Of a DNA stretch of 64,000 bases, positions 10,720 through 23,764 are shown piece by piece (within the stretch, counting starts at the first letter, position 1; each line of letters starts with the position of its first letter). The DNA lies in the NCBI GenBank assembly GCA_963662155.1, contig OY759262.1, forward strand, positions 57,394,207 to 57,458,206, read 5' to 3'. The translations under genes and the position numbers were made by a program. The notes below the pieces were generated by a model that was given only the letters and a program-made list of their open reading frames with translations, had not been told where the DNA came from and did not search any database. Source of the stretch: Lamellibrachia columna (Eukaryota; Annelida; Polychaeta; Sabellida; Siboglinidae).

Positions 10720-11390
10720 CATAGCACAAGCATTAGACAATAAGAGGACTGGAAATCCTAAAAAACTTCCAAAACCTAACTCAAAAGAAACAGCTCCATT
10801 AATACTGGTCTTTCCAAAACAATATGTTCCAAAATCCTGACAACAAATACAATAAAGCTTCTGGCACTTTATTAAATCAAAGAAACAGGATTCCACCCAT
10901 TAATGTCTCGTCCCTAAAAAATTACCTAAATTAATTTTTTACACCATAGAAAAAGCCTTCAATGAACAGTTTCATTCAGTTTTCACTGACTCAAACATAA
11001 GAAACATTCCAATCATAAATGAACCAGACCATCCACCAGTCCACCAGAAACTTCAGATGGCGTTCTCAAACTTCTCCAGTCACTTAAAACTAACAAGGCC
11101 ACTGGGCACCAGACGCTATCCCTGCCCGTATATCAAAATATCTTACAGTTGGAATTTCTCAAATATTAGCTACTATATACTAACAGTCATTAGATTCAGG
11201 TCTAGTCCCATCAGATTGGAGATTAGCAAACATTTCCCTAATCCACAAGACAGGTGACAAATCCACACCATCCAATTATCGCCCTGTATCCATCACATCC
11301 ATCTGCAGTAAGTCGATTGAACATATAATATTCAGCCAAGTAATGGAACACTACGACAAACACACTATTCTTACAGATATCTTAAAAATT
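10720..11390 (+). pseudogene. CR1-type LINE fragment (5' half of reverse transcriptase)
   Basis: Reading across frameshifts, the plus strand gives ATGPDAIPARISKYL, SGLVPSDWRLANISLIHKTG and SNYRPVSITSICSKSIEHII. These are the start of the RT domain of CR1/jockey-like LINEs. It stops abruptly at TTACAGATATC, before the catalytic motifs, where an inverted-repeat element begins. The same truncation exists in copy B (57,733-58,403). Confidence 0.75.
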
Positions 11391-11900
11391 ACACCACATA
11401 GAGCCGAAGGTGTAGTGTTAAAATATAGTTTTTCGGAGACTACGATTTCAAATATTTTAGCTTTGACCTTCTCCGACATTCATATCCGCCATGTTTAAAG
11501 ACGATGGTCGCTAAAACTAAGGTTCCCGATATCTTAAAAACAACATCACCTGGAGCCGTATGTGTAGTGTCAAAACACAAGTTTTCGGTGGCAACTATTT
11601 CAAATATTTTACTTTGACCTTCTCCGACATTCACATTTGCCATGTTTAAAGATGGCGGATACGACTGTCGTATTAGGTCAACATCTATTTTAAATCGTCG
11701 CATCGAAAACCTATATATTGGCACAAAAATACAGATGTAGGTGAAGTTATTCTTACGATATGCGAACATTTGCTTTGACGGCCGCCATCTTTGCATGTCG
11801 GAGACGGTCAAAAGTAAAATAACTAAAATCGTTGCCCGCGAAAACATACATATCATAAAAACGCAACGCGTATGGTTATATAGCAACAAATCTTATTTAA
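11376..11900. repeat. Direct plus inverted repeat element
   Basis: Two direct copies of a roughly 145-bp unit (from GATATCTTAAAAA at about 11,380 and 11,528) end in CTTCTCCGACATTCA..CCATGTTTAAAG. A third, inverted partial copy lies at about 11,775-11,850 (CCGCCATCTTTGCATGTCGG). The arrangement suggests a MITE or foldback remnant. The AAAGATGGCGG word in two arms resembles a YY1 site. Confidence 0.65.
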
Positions 11901-11978
11901 TACATTATTTAAGTGTCTGCTAAGTTTCATGTTTTTAACATAATTATTTTACAGATCTGCCGTACTGTATGTGGTCAA

Positions 11979-11993
11979 CCACTAGGTGGCGCT
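11979..11993 (+). promoter_or_regulatory. CTCF-like motif
   Basis: CCACTAGGTGGCGCT is a full match to the CTCF core consensus, in the same orientation as the site at 10,538. Together they bracket the LINE fragment and the inverted-repeat element. Confidence 0.4.
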
Positions 11994-12785
11994 GTAGGTT
12001 GAATCGGCACTATATCAGAATATATTCATGGTAACAATTAGTATATGTATGCAGTGTCAAAATTGTATACACAAGTGCACACTCTTTGTACCTATCCATA
12101 CAACTATAGTAGGGTATTTGAAAGCAGCATTGTTTGGACAGGACTGAAGTAGAGTTCTACGTTTATATGAGCGATTGTGGCACCGATTTGTTGGCACTTA
12201 GATAAGTATCTTGTCTAGACATTGCAACTTGGATCTTGACTCTCCACGCTCCCGTTTTGATGAAAATCATTGATGTTTGCACCTGCTGCCGCCCGCTTAT
12301 TGTAGATTTAGCTAGGTCACCATTATCTGTAGTGCGTACAGGGAGTGGGGGGGGGCTTTATTGAACTATTCAAGGGAGAGAGTATGTCAACCCCTCAGCT
12401 ATAGTAGTCCCCCACCCGACTACTGACATAACCTTGTCTGTTATAGTTCTCAACCCATTTACTACAGGAATGTATTTTGTTTACATACTATATCGTGCCC
12501 AAAACGTGAATTTGTGGTGTGTGCCTTTCAAACATGTTCAATGTAAATTTTGTGAAGTGACAACATCTAATGAAAATATTAAAAATATTGTTTCAGTAGA
12601 ATGTTTGTTATATGCAATAGTTCACATTGTGATAAAAAAAATGCGTAAAACAAATTTAATAGTCAATTTTATTGATATGGAATTATCCATATTCAATTAT
12701 ATATCTATGGAAATCCGCCGGAAGTGGTCAATCTAAGAAGGCGCCTACAACAGACAAAGAGACATAGGCTCTTTATTTGGCCCAT
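11994..12785. other. AT-rich spacer, no gene recognised
   Basis: Contains a G9 run near 12,346 and a 100-codon plus-strand open frame (12,434-12,736) without a recognisable domain. The frame is unchanged in copy B, as expected from near identity. Confidence 0.5.
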
Positions 12786-12848
12786 GTACGTACAACTTGT
12801 ACGTACTTTGTAATATTCATACTTGTACGGTACAAGTATTAATATTAC
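12786..12848. repeat. Two adjacent palindromes
   Basis: 12,786-12,806 is a perfect inverted repeat with 10-base arms (GTACGTACAA) and a one-base centre. 12,810-12,848 has 19-base arms with one mismatch and a one-base centre (GTAATATTCATACTTGTAC against its mirror). Both share a GTAC/TTGTAC core and are preserved in copy B (59,801-59,863). Confidence 0.9.
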
Positions 12849-13083
12849 AAATATAAATATAGCAAACATGCCAAGTAAGGCGCAAAGAGAAATATCATAC
12901 AACGACGGCGCTTTATCATGCTGATAGCCTCAGAAGGTATTGTGTGGAATTAGATATCTGATGGTTTAACAATGTATTTTACGAATCTGTCACCATCCTG
13001 GTGGCAAAGGTTTATTTTCGATATCAACTGCATTCTCCATATACAACCATATACACCTGTATTATTTAATTATAATTTAACAT

Positions 13084-13626
<543 letters not shown>

Positions 13627-14290
13627 CTTGTTACTCCCGATCACCGCCGTCGTATTAGTTCTCGCCTCGATCGTTCCACGCAAACGCGGGGTCTGCTTTC
13701 AGTTTTTCCTCCAAGTGCTGAGCGGTCCTACCGCGTTGCCCTCTAACCGCACCGGCGCCTTGTCGTCGCTCACCACGGCCACTCCTAGCGGCTGTTGTAC
13801 GCTGTTGTTTGAAACCAATCAACAGATAACAGTACGGAACTGACGTTACGTCTTTACTGGCCTCCAGCATGTATTTCACGCGACGTGGATACATCTTCTT
13901 GGCTAGACGAGACACACCAGTCGCGTCGCGCGCGTTCTTAAACAACACCCTGTATTGGGCGTTCAAATTGATAGTCCGGTTGTCTTTCCCTTTACGGAAA
14001 AGGAAGATTTTGTGCACGAGGTAGACGACAGATGTATTACAGTGGTGTATCTTTTTGGTGAACAACTTCGTCACTCTGTCTTCCGTCTCTGCCACCAGAT
14101 CGTCAATGACCACCAAATTCCTCGTTTTCGCATGGAAAGACACCGTGTCGGGTAACGCTTCTACAAACTCCAAGTGCGGGGTCGTCTCCATTAGCGTCGC
14201 GTACGTTAGTTGTCATTTGCCGTAAACACCACATCAGTTTTTTAAGACGGCCATTCGATGAACTAGGTCCCCCAAAGTCCTCCTCCAACG
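13627..14290 (-). pseudogene. Virus-like / Polinton-type packaging ATPase fragment (copy A)
   Basis: The minus strand reads FVEALPDTVSF, NLVVIDDLVAET (Walker B-like), VTKLFTKKIHHCNTSVVYLV, RTINLNAQYRVLFKNARDATG and MYPRRVKYMLEA. This is the C-terminal half of a P-loop ATPase that I recognise from Polinton/adintovirus-like elements in invertebrate genomes; family placement is from memory. A second, adjoining segment (KADPAFAWNDRGE) resembles part of the next gene in such elements. Walker A is absent and the upstream part is frameshifted. It is an old copy, not a functional element. Confidence 0.6.
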
Positions 14291-14455
14291 TCCCCCAAAA
14301 CCGATATCAAACGCCCCCTATAACTACTGTCATTGCTTATCGTACTGTGATCTCAACATCTACATATCTACACACGATACTGCTGTGTCGTGAATAAACC
14401 TGCCTGACCGTGGCATTCGTTAACCGAGCCATTCGTAGGTTGTCACAAAGATTTA
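14291..14455. other. Junction before composite unit
   Basis: Short non-coding stretch ending in GTGGCATTCGTTAACC-type sequence, which is weakly echoed at the start of the next tandem unit (16,603). Confidence 0.4.
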
Positions 14456-15093
14456 TCTACTCCGGAAGCCCAAACACGTTCACCTGTCTCAGCTACCATG
14501 TTGTTTGTAGTATGATGAATCATCATTTAAAACAATACCTTCTGTTATATACTGTACTGTGCAAGTTGCCTGAAGGCTGAACGGCTTCCAAAGGATGTGC
14601 ATCTTGCAAGGCACGGTCAAAGATACCAAAACAAGAGGCAACGATGTGGATCGACAAAGGAACAAGGTCCGGAGCCACGGAGCTCTTAAAACGTTGTTCA
14701 TCACCGTGCTCGATGGAGGGTGGTTTATGTAGGAATGAATGAGAGAGATTGAGCACAGTGGCCGTGGAAATAAGAAGATAAACACGGAAGAAAAACAACA
14801 CCAGGAAATAAATGTTGTGAACACTACACGCGATTCATTTTTAACTGAACATTTTATTCGGTTAAGTACAGCTAAAAGGCTAAAGCATTGACACATAACA
14901 GTGTGTATGGGCAGCTTTAAGTGTTTTCGTGCCGGGAAGATTATCCAACTGTGTTTCACAACGTCTTATTCTGGCAAGAGTAAGACAGCATTAGTACAAC
15001 GTCTTCTGCTTCGTCCACAAGTCGCTGGTACCTACAAGGATAGAAATAGCATATGAGTTCCCACTTCTCCAACATACTCATGCACATTATGTA

Positions 15094-15530
<437 letters not shown>

Positions 15531-15574
15531 TATGCCTCGGTGTCTCGGCAATGTACGTGTTTTTCACTGATTTA

Positions 15575-16585
15575 CGTCGGATATGTGCGTATTTGTTAAG
15601 CTTTGCCGGAATACCAACAACGACTTGTTTTATTGTATCATCAAGGACGCGTACACATCTGCCCCGCTGCCACCACTGGTTCGCACTGACCATAATTTGG
15701 TCAGTCCCTTGTCGCTATATAGACCGCGCGTGCAACGCGAACCGCCAGAGACGAAGACATTACGCAAGTGGACCAAGGATGCCTGGGACGCCCTGAAGGG
15801 ATGTGTTGGCTGTAATGATTGGTCAGTGTTCACAGACACGTGACCTCAATAAACTAGCAGTGTGCGAATACATTAATTTCTGTGTTCAAAGAATCATTCC
15901 CAGCAAAACTGTAAAGATCTATCCCAACAATAAGCCCTGGGTTACCAAGCACATTAAAGACATTTGGAATAGAAAGAAAAAGCTGTTGTATATAAAGACA
16001 CAACAACATCAAAAAGGTGTGGGAACGGCTGAACGTGATGAATGGTTACAAAAGAAGACAAAAGAAATCAGGTCACCTCCGCTGACTACGCCAACGACCT
16101 AAATAAATTATGTGGGGTGGACATGTCTCAAAGCAGGATACGGACAGACTGGATAAGATTATAAATAAGACGGAATGTGTCGTACGCAAGAGACAGGACA
16201 GGTTTGAGACATATTACCAGGGACGACTGACAAACATACTTCATGGTGACACGCACCCACTGAAGGCGGACTTTGACAACAGATTCATTGAACGTAGCGG
16301 ACGATTTGTGGTGCCTAGAGCTTGAACGACGAGATATGCTGGTTTGTTTGTGCCTTCGGCTATCAGCGTTTTTAATCAGAAAAAAGGAAGAACTGGGAAG
16401 GAAAAAATTAATGTGTGTGTGGGGGGGCGTATATGGGTGTTTTTAATGTTTTGTATCTATAATTGTTTGTGATAAATGTGGTATTTACTCTTGCATGTTT
16501 ATATTTATATTTGTAATTGTATGCTTTGCACAAGCAGAAACGCAATTTCCCTGCGGGGATCAATAAAGTATTCTTTATCTTTTAC
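15575..16585 (+). pseudogene. Rex1-like LINE remnant lacking the RT core
   Basis: The 5' part reads RTDHNLVSPLSLYRPRVQRE and, after a frameshift, INFCVQRIIPSKTVKIYPNN; this is the linker after the endonuclease. A frame ADYANDLNKL leads directly into the C-terminal tail (RFETYYQGRLTNIL, ERSGRFVVPRA, FVPSAISVFN). The catalytic RT motifs between are missing, so the element is internally deleted. The 3' end is the GCGGGGATCAATAAAGTATTC type familiar from Rex1/CR1-group LINEs. Confidence 0.75.
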
Positions 16586-17270
16586 CACATGCTGGCTGCC
16601 CGTGGCATTTGTCAAGTCGGTTTTAAAAGTGTCTACTCCGGAAGCCCGAACACGTACACTTGTCTGAGCTACCATGTTGTTTGTAGTATGATGAATCATC
16701 ATTTAAAACAATACCTTCTGTTATATACTGTACTGTGCCAGTTGCCTGAAGGCTGAACGGCTTCCAAAGGATGTGTATCTTGCAAGGCACGGTCAAAAGA
16801 TACCAAAACAAGAGGCAACGATGTGGATCGACAAAGGAACAAGGTCCGGAGCCACGGGAGCTCTTAAAACGTTGTTCATCACCGTGCTCGATGGAGGGTG
16901 GTTTATGTAGGAATGAATGAGAGAGATTGAGCACAGTGGCCGTGGAAATAAGAAGATAAACACGGAAGAAAAACAACAGCAGGAAATAAATGTTGTGAAC
17001 ACTACACGCGATTCATTTTTAACTGAACATTTTATTCGGTTAAGTACAGCTAAAAGGCTAAAGCATTGACACATAACAGTGTGTATGGGCAGCTTTAAGT
17101 GTTTTCGTGCCGGGAAGATTATCCAACTGTGTTTCACAACGTCTTATTCTGGCAAGAGTAAGACAGCATTAGTACAACGTCTTCTGCTTCGTCCACAAGT
17201 CGCTGGTACCTACAAGGATAGAAATAGCATATGAGTTCCCACTTCTCCAACATACTCATGCACATTATGT

Positions 17271-17706
<436 letters not shown>

Positions 17707-17750
17707 TATGCCTCGGTGTCTCGGCAATGTACGTGTTTTTCACTGATTTA

Positions 17751-18774
17751 CGTCGGATATGTGCGTATTTGTTAAGCTTTGCCGGAATACCAACAACGAC
17801 TTGTTCTATTGTATCATCAAGGACGCGTACACATCTGCCCCGCTGCCACCACTGGTTCGCACTGACCATAATTTGGTCAGTCCCTTGTCGCTATATAGAC
17901 CGCGCGTGCAACGCGAACCGCCAGAGACGAAGACATTACGCAAGTGGACCAAGGATGCGTGGGACGCCCTGAAGGGATGTGTTGGCTGTAATGATTGGTC
18001 AGTGTTCACAGACACGTGACCTCAATAAACTAGCAGTGTGCGAATACATTAATTTCTGTGTTCAAAGAATCATTCCCAGCAAAACTGTAAAGATCTATCC
18101 CAACAATAAGCCCTGGGTTACCAAGCACATTAAAGACATTTGGAATAGAAAGAAAAAGCTGTTGTATATAAAGACAGTTACGAGAGACACAACAACATCA
18201 AAAAGGTGTGGGAACGGCTGAACGTGATGAATGGTTACAAAAGAAGACAAAAGAAATCAGGTCACCTCCGCTGACTACGCCAACGACCTAAATAAATTAT
18301 GTGGGGTGGACATGTCTCAAAGCAGGATACGGACAGACTGGATAAGATTATAAATAAGACGGAATGTGTCGTAGGCAAGAGACAGGACAGGTTTGAGACA
18401 TATTACCAGGGACGACTGACAAACATACTTCATGGTGACACGCACCCACTGAAGGCGGACTTTGACAACAGATTCATTGAACGTAGCGGACGATTTGTGG
18501 TGCCTAGAGCTTGAACGACGAGATATGCTGGTTTGTTTGTGCCTTCGGCTATCAGCGTTTTTAATCAGAAAAAAGGAAGAACTGGGAAGGAAAAAATTAA
18601 TGTGTGTGTGGGGGGGCGTATATGGGTGTTTTTAATGTTTTGTATCTATAATTGTTTGTGATAAATGTGGTATTTACTCTTGCATGTTTATATTTATATT
18701 TGTAATTGTATGCTTTGCACAAGCAGAAACGCAATTTCCCTGCGGGGATCAATAAAGTATTCTTTATCTTTTAC
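17751..18774 (+). pseudogene. Rex1-like LINE remnant, unit 2
   Basis: Same internal RT deletion as in unit 1, with a ten-base difference at about 18,177 matching copy B. It was duplicated with the composite unit and is not an independent insertion. Confidence 0.75.
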
Positions 18775-18800
18775 CACATGCTGGCTGCCCGTGGCATTTG

Positions 18801-19000
18801 NNNNNNNNNNNNNNNNNNNNNNNNNNNNNNNNNNNNNNNNNNNNNNNNNNNNNNNNNNNNNNNNNNNNNNNNNNNNNNNNNNNNNNNNNNNNNNNNNNNN
18901 NNNNNNNNNNNNNNNNNNNNNNNNNNNNNNNNNNNNNNNNNNNNNNNNNNNNNNNNNNNNNNNNNNNNNNNNNNNNNNNNNNNNNNNNNNNNNNNNNNNN
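18801..19000. other. Assembly gap (200 N)
   Basis: Exactly 200 N, which suggests a placeholder of unknown true length. It falls inside a tandem array, a typical place for assembly failure. Open frames spanning it are meaningless. Confidence 0.99.
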
Positions 19001-19330
19001 TTCATGGATTCAACCATAAAGTGCAATGCTTACGGATTGCGCTGGTCACATCAACCAGACCAAGGAACAGGACACACCAAACAAAAACGACTCCACTGCA
19101 ACAAACAACACATCTTCCCTTTAATAACGTGTGTTGTTGCAAATATCATCTATCAGGTATTATTGCACTGTAAAGGTTATTCATGCTCTGAACAACCTGA
19201 TCTACTGGATGCAACGTTCAGTACAAAACTTGACATTAACATAGTTATGAAAAGCGCTGATTTTATCACAAATACGTGTGTATAGATACGTGCATTTGCT
19301 AAAACAAATTATATCACAACGTCATGGGGT
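19001..19330. other. Spacer right of the gap
   Basis: No gene or known repeat is recognised. It does not match what follows unit 1 or copy B, so the gap joins unrelated sequence. Confidence 0.5.
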
Positions 19331-19440
19331 TAATATAGATGATATCACAAAGTCCGCGGGTGACACACTGTGTGCAGGTGTGTGTACTTGTCTGATATTA
19401 TCAAACAAGTACACATATCCACACACACACCCGGACGCAT

Positions 19441-19507
<67 letters not shown>

Positions 19508-20698
19508 TAACCACTAACCTCTTCATGTTTGCCACTATTTTCTTGACAGTTCACGTTTCTATCTGACTTCAACTGCTACTGCTGGGTATATCTATTGTCG
19601 CCGGTCACGCCTGACAGAACAATGCAGCCAGTATCTCGCGTTTCATTGGGCAACGAGTCATTCACGTATGACATCTGTTAATTAATGTCCTAAGAAGTGT
19701 ACTTTGTAAAACAAATTCACCTACATCCGTCATCACGTTTTTGTATTGGGAACTGATTGTGACGTTATATGTAGATGGCGTGTACACCATCATTTCGACG
19801 AGTAGAAACGCACCAGCAATATAACATTGCGTGACTGACATTTGTTTTACAAGTTTGGAATTACTTGATGTTTTGCAAGTTTGGAATTACTTGATGCACT
19901 CGAAACAGGCAAACATTGAGCATACACAAAACCACTGCTGAAATACCATCTGTTTCGTGTATTTTTCTTTTGCAAGCACGTTAGGGGAACACAGTGGTAC
20001 AATTTACTGCAATGAAATAGGCATCGCTCTCAAGTTGTCAGACAAACGGGTTTTTCTTTCAAAAGTGTGACATAATGGATGGTGCGCTGGTGGTGGACAT
20101 CCGACTACCTAAGAAAACAGATGCGATGAAAGAGCCAGGCCGTAAAAAAATGGGCAGACCGTAAGTGAGATGGGAGGACTGCGTAAAGAGGTATGTGAGG
20201 AACGCGGATGAGGACGAAACGTTTAGGGGAAAGCAGCTGTTATGGAGAAGTAGAAAGGGAAAACATCTGAGACAGTGCAGCACTTCATGTACTAGCCTCG
20301 TCTCTTTATAAACGGAGCATCGAGCAAGAACGCAATCTCGCTAATTCTAAAACTGTCACACATAACGTACTCCCCAGTATAGAACATAGATAGGCTTCGG
20401 GGAACATTTCTAGGTATCGCATACATATGGATTATCATTGTTTTTTTTCTTCACGGAGCTTGATTTGTTTTGGAGGTGTCGTGGCGATTTAGTGCGTGTG
20501 TGTTTATGCACATGATATGTGTTTGTGCGTGTGTTTGCATGTGCTTTTGCGTGTGCGTGCGCGTTTGTATTCATAATGGAGCCATATTGCGACACGGTGT
20601 TTAGTGGTTGTGAATCTGACGTTCTGGGGCTGGTACTCGGTAACTCCAGTATGATGTCGACGTCATCAGCGACCGTAATGTAGAGAGTGATTTATTAT
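19331..20698. repeat. Block R, older copy, left part
   Basis: Matches 2,985-4,192 with many substitutions and small indels. Contains (GCAC)n(AC)n at 19,440-19,505, the LINE C-terminal remnant at 20,075-20,262 and a shortened GTGC tract near 20,540. It is interrupted by LINE-A after TTTATTAT. Confidence 0.85.
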
Positions 20699-22324
20699 AT
20701 TTCGAAACCGAATCCGTTAGATGTAACTCCAGAATTGGTAGCTAAGAAAATAAAGGCAATGAAGGATAACAAATCACCGGGAGTGGATGGGATTCCTCCA
20801 AAATTACTAATGGAAACAGTAGAACAAATCAGTATACCACTTGCAAGAGTATTCAAGTTGTCATTAAAAGAGGGAGTTGTTCCGTTTGAATGGAAAGAAG
20901 CAAACATCATACCATTATTTAAAAAGGGTTCGAGAAATAAGTCAGAGAATTACAGACCAGTGAGTTTAACGTCAGTGATTTGTAAATTATTAGAAAGGTT
21001 AATTAAAGACCATATGGTGGACTTCCTCGTTAAGCATACATTATTAAATTCATCTCAACATGGATTCCTTAAAGCGAGGTCATGCTTAACAAATATGTTA
21101 TGTTTTTGGAAGAAATCACAAAGTGGATAGACGTGGGCTCGCCAGTAGATAGTATCTACTTAGATTTTCAGAAAGCTTTTGACAAAGTGCCACATCAAAG
21201 ATTACTACTTAAATTAAAAGCCCATGGTCTCGGGGATAGCATAACTGACTGGATAGAACAATGGCTGACTGACAGAAGACAACGAGTTCTAGTAGATGGA
21301 GAAGTTACATATTGGAAATCGGTTTTGAGTGGGGTACCTCAAGGATCAGTATTAGGACTTATATTATTCTTAATATATATCAATGACTTGGACGACAGTA
21401 TAACAAGTAACGTACTGAAATTTGCGGATGACACAAAACTGTTTAGAAAGGTTAATACTGATGGTGATAAACAACATTTACAAAATGATCTAGACAGATT
21501 AGTAAAATGGTCTGAGAAATGGCAGATGATGTTCAATTTTGGGAAATGTAAATACCTACATACAGGACATGGGAATTTGAATGTAAACTATAAAATGGGA
21601 GATACTGCTCTGGGTACTACTGTAAAAGAAAAGGACTTAGGAGTTACAATAAGCGCTGATATGAAAGTTTCAGAGCAGTGTGGTATTGTAGCTTCAAAGG
21701 GTAATCAAATTCTTGGATTGATTAGAAGAAACATAACATACAAGGGAAAAAAGTTAATTATACCTCTTTATAAAGCAATAGTTAGACCTCATTTAGAATA
21801 CTGTATACAAGCATGGAGACCATATCGTAAGAAGGATATAGATACGTTTGAACGCATACAAAGGAGAGCAACTAAAATTATTCCAGAACTGAGAGACCTT
21901 AGTTATGAAGAACGCCTGAAAGAATGTGGTTTAACAACTATAGAGACAAAGAGGTTAAGAGGAGATCAGATTGAAGTTTTTAAGATATTGAATGGTTATG
22001 AAAATATTGATAGAAATATGTTTTTCTCACTCAAGAAGGATAGCAGAACTAGAGGACATGAGGTAAAATTAGTAAAGGATCAATGTAGATTGGACATCAG
22101 GAAGCACTCGTTCTCACAGATTACAATAAATGAATGGAACAAATTGTCTACAGATTGTGTAACTGCTAGCAGCGTTAATATGTTTAAAAACAAGGTTGAC
22201 ACATATCTCAGGAGGGCGGGTTATAAATAGATGAACATTGTTGGACTCTCGATAAGCCAATGGCTTCCTTGTCAACTTGCCATCTGGGCCTTTGGCTTGG
22301 ATGGCAAATCTTGTTAAATCTTGA
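20699..22324 (+). mobile_element. LINE-A: CR1/jockey-group retrotransposon, 5' truncated
   Basis: The element starts within the RT domain (NPLDVTPELVAKKIKAMKDN) and ends with a TTGTTAAATCTTG microrepeat. Frame 1 (20,687-21,130) and frame 2 (21,082-22,230) carry one polymerase broken by a single-base loss in a T run at 21,103-21,107. RT motifs are SPGVDGIPP, YRPVSLTSV, DFQKAFDKVPH, GVPQGSVLG and FADD (residues 114-117 of the second frame; DD at 21,427-21,432). The C-terminal tail includes HLEYCIQAW and TIETKRLRGD. The endonuclease is missing. The paralogous sites at about 4,192 and 51,056 lack the insertion. Relative to them about 18 bp of target are gone or altered, and no clear target duplication is visible. 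Confidence 0.9.
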
Positions 22325-22388
22325 TATAGCGACGTGACAGCGACGGCGACTGCTAAGCATACATTTTATGACGGGGAGGGTTGCGTGC

Positions 22389-22429
<41 letters not shown>

Positions 22430-23311
22430 TGAGCGGGCATATATGCGTGCGTGCGTGTGAGCGCATGTGCGTGTGTACGTGTGCGCGTGTAATCGTGTGC
22501 GTGTGTGTTTGTATGCATGGGTGTGCATCAATGAGCGTATGCGCGATGTAACATATAATGTTAGCATAACATGACAAATAAATACATTTCAGAGTCATGT
22601 AATGGGTGTTTAATGGAATAACAGCGCAGGACATACGCCCGTGTGCATATTATATCAGCCTCGTAAACACAATGTTAACGCAGCAGCACTACAGGGTTAA
22701 ATATGTAAAGTCTGGTGTAATATTTCATTGATGTATACGTATTATGTGTAAATACCACTGGGGGCCGTCATGCTTGTTGTGAGTATGTGTTCATATATAT
22801 CGTTTTTTTGTTGGATGTTGGCATAAGTTCTGGTACATTAATTCATAAATCAAACGTAATGAATTTGGCCTGCATGACATTATAGTTTATAATTTATGAA
22901 GGCATGCATGTCTGTACTACAGCACGACATGTTACATGCGCTTGAAAAGGTTACTCAGATGTCGTCCGGCTTAACCACTCCACAATAAATTGTTAGCTGG
23001 GATGTCGCCAACAAGAACTGGAGATGACGCAGTAGCGATAAACAACCAGTGCTGGCCTATATGAAAACATCGCACATTTGAATGATGTCACACCTGTCAC
23101 CACTTGAATGACATTCACAGTCTTTGTCCTTACATATTCCATGTCCCCTTCACTGACAAATGCTGCGCTGCTAAAATGTGTTCTCTTCATCTCATTTTGG
23201 AGGCGAGTTGGTATTGTGATTGTCTTTCTCAGAATACAATTTAGTGGCAGTTGTTTTGTTGCGGTTGGCATTCTGACAAAATGGAGATTAGTCAGAAAGA
23301 ATGTACAGAAA
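22325..23311. repeat. Block R, older copy, right part
   Basis: Continues the block after LINE-A and matches 4,210-5,178. Contains (GCGT)n at 22,380-22,435. It includes the third copy of the minus-strand open frame of unknown meaning (22,993-23,328). Confidence 0.85.
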
Positions 23312-23764
23312 GTCGGTTCAACAAACACAAGGAATGTACAAAGTTACTGTCTAAACACTGTCATCGCTACATACACGCTTTATATACAAATAAAAATTCT
23401 GCAAATATCCTTTACAGTTTATAATGTTTATAAACGATATAAGTTGGTATATGCTTCTTTCTATGTGATGTCACTGGTATTGTATCCTATATCATAGGAC
23501 ATGTGCATTGCCATGATTAGTCTTACTTAAAATATCGCCCAGCCATCTCTGATGCGTGATTATATTGCGTGTATATTTTTAAATCATGCGAGTCAACAAA
23601 TAGATCATCATGAGAATCCACAGTAACACACCCTATTATCGACAATTAACCACGTCTTACCATGGGTGTGCATTATACGGAGATCTAAATGTTATTTACT
23701 TGCAATGTCACTTGTTATTTTAGCGCTAAAAGTCCTCAGATGAAACTGTGCGCAACGCAATGCA
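23312..23764. other. Spacer, no gene recognised
   Basis: AT-rich sequence after the end of block R homology; nothing recognised on either strand. Confidence 0.4.

Noticed and set aside
18665..19285. Open frames across the N run
   Set aside because: They span 200 unknown bases; no evidence of coding.
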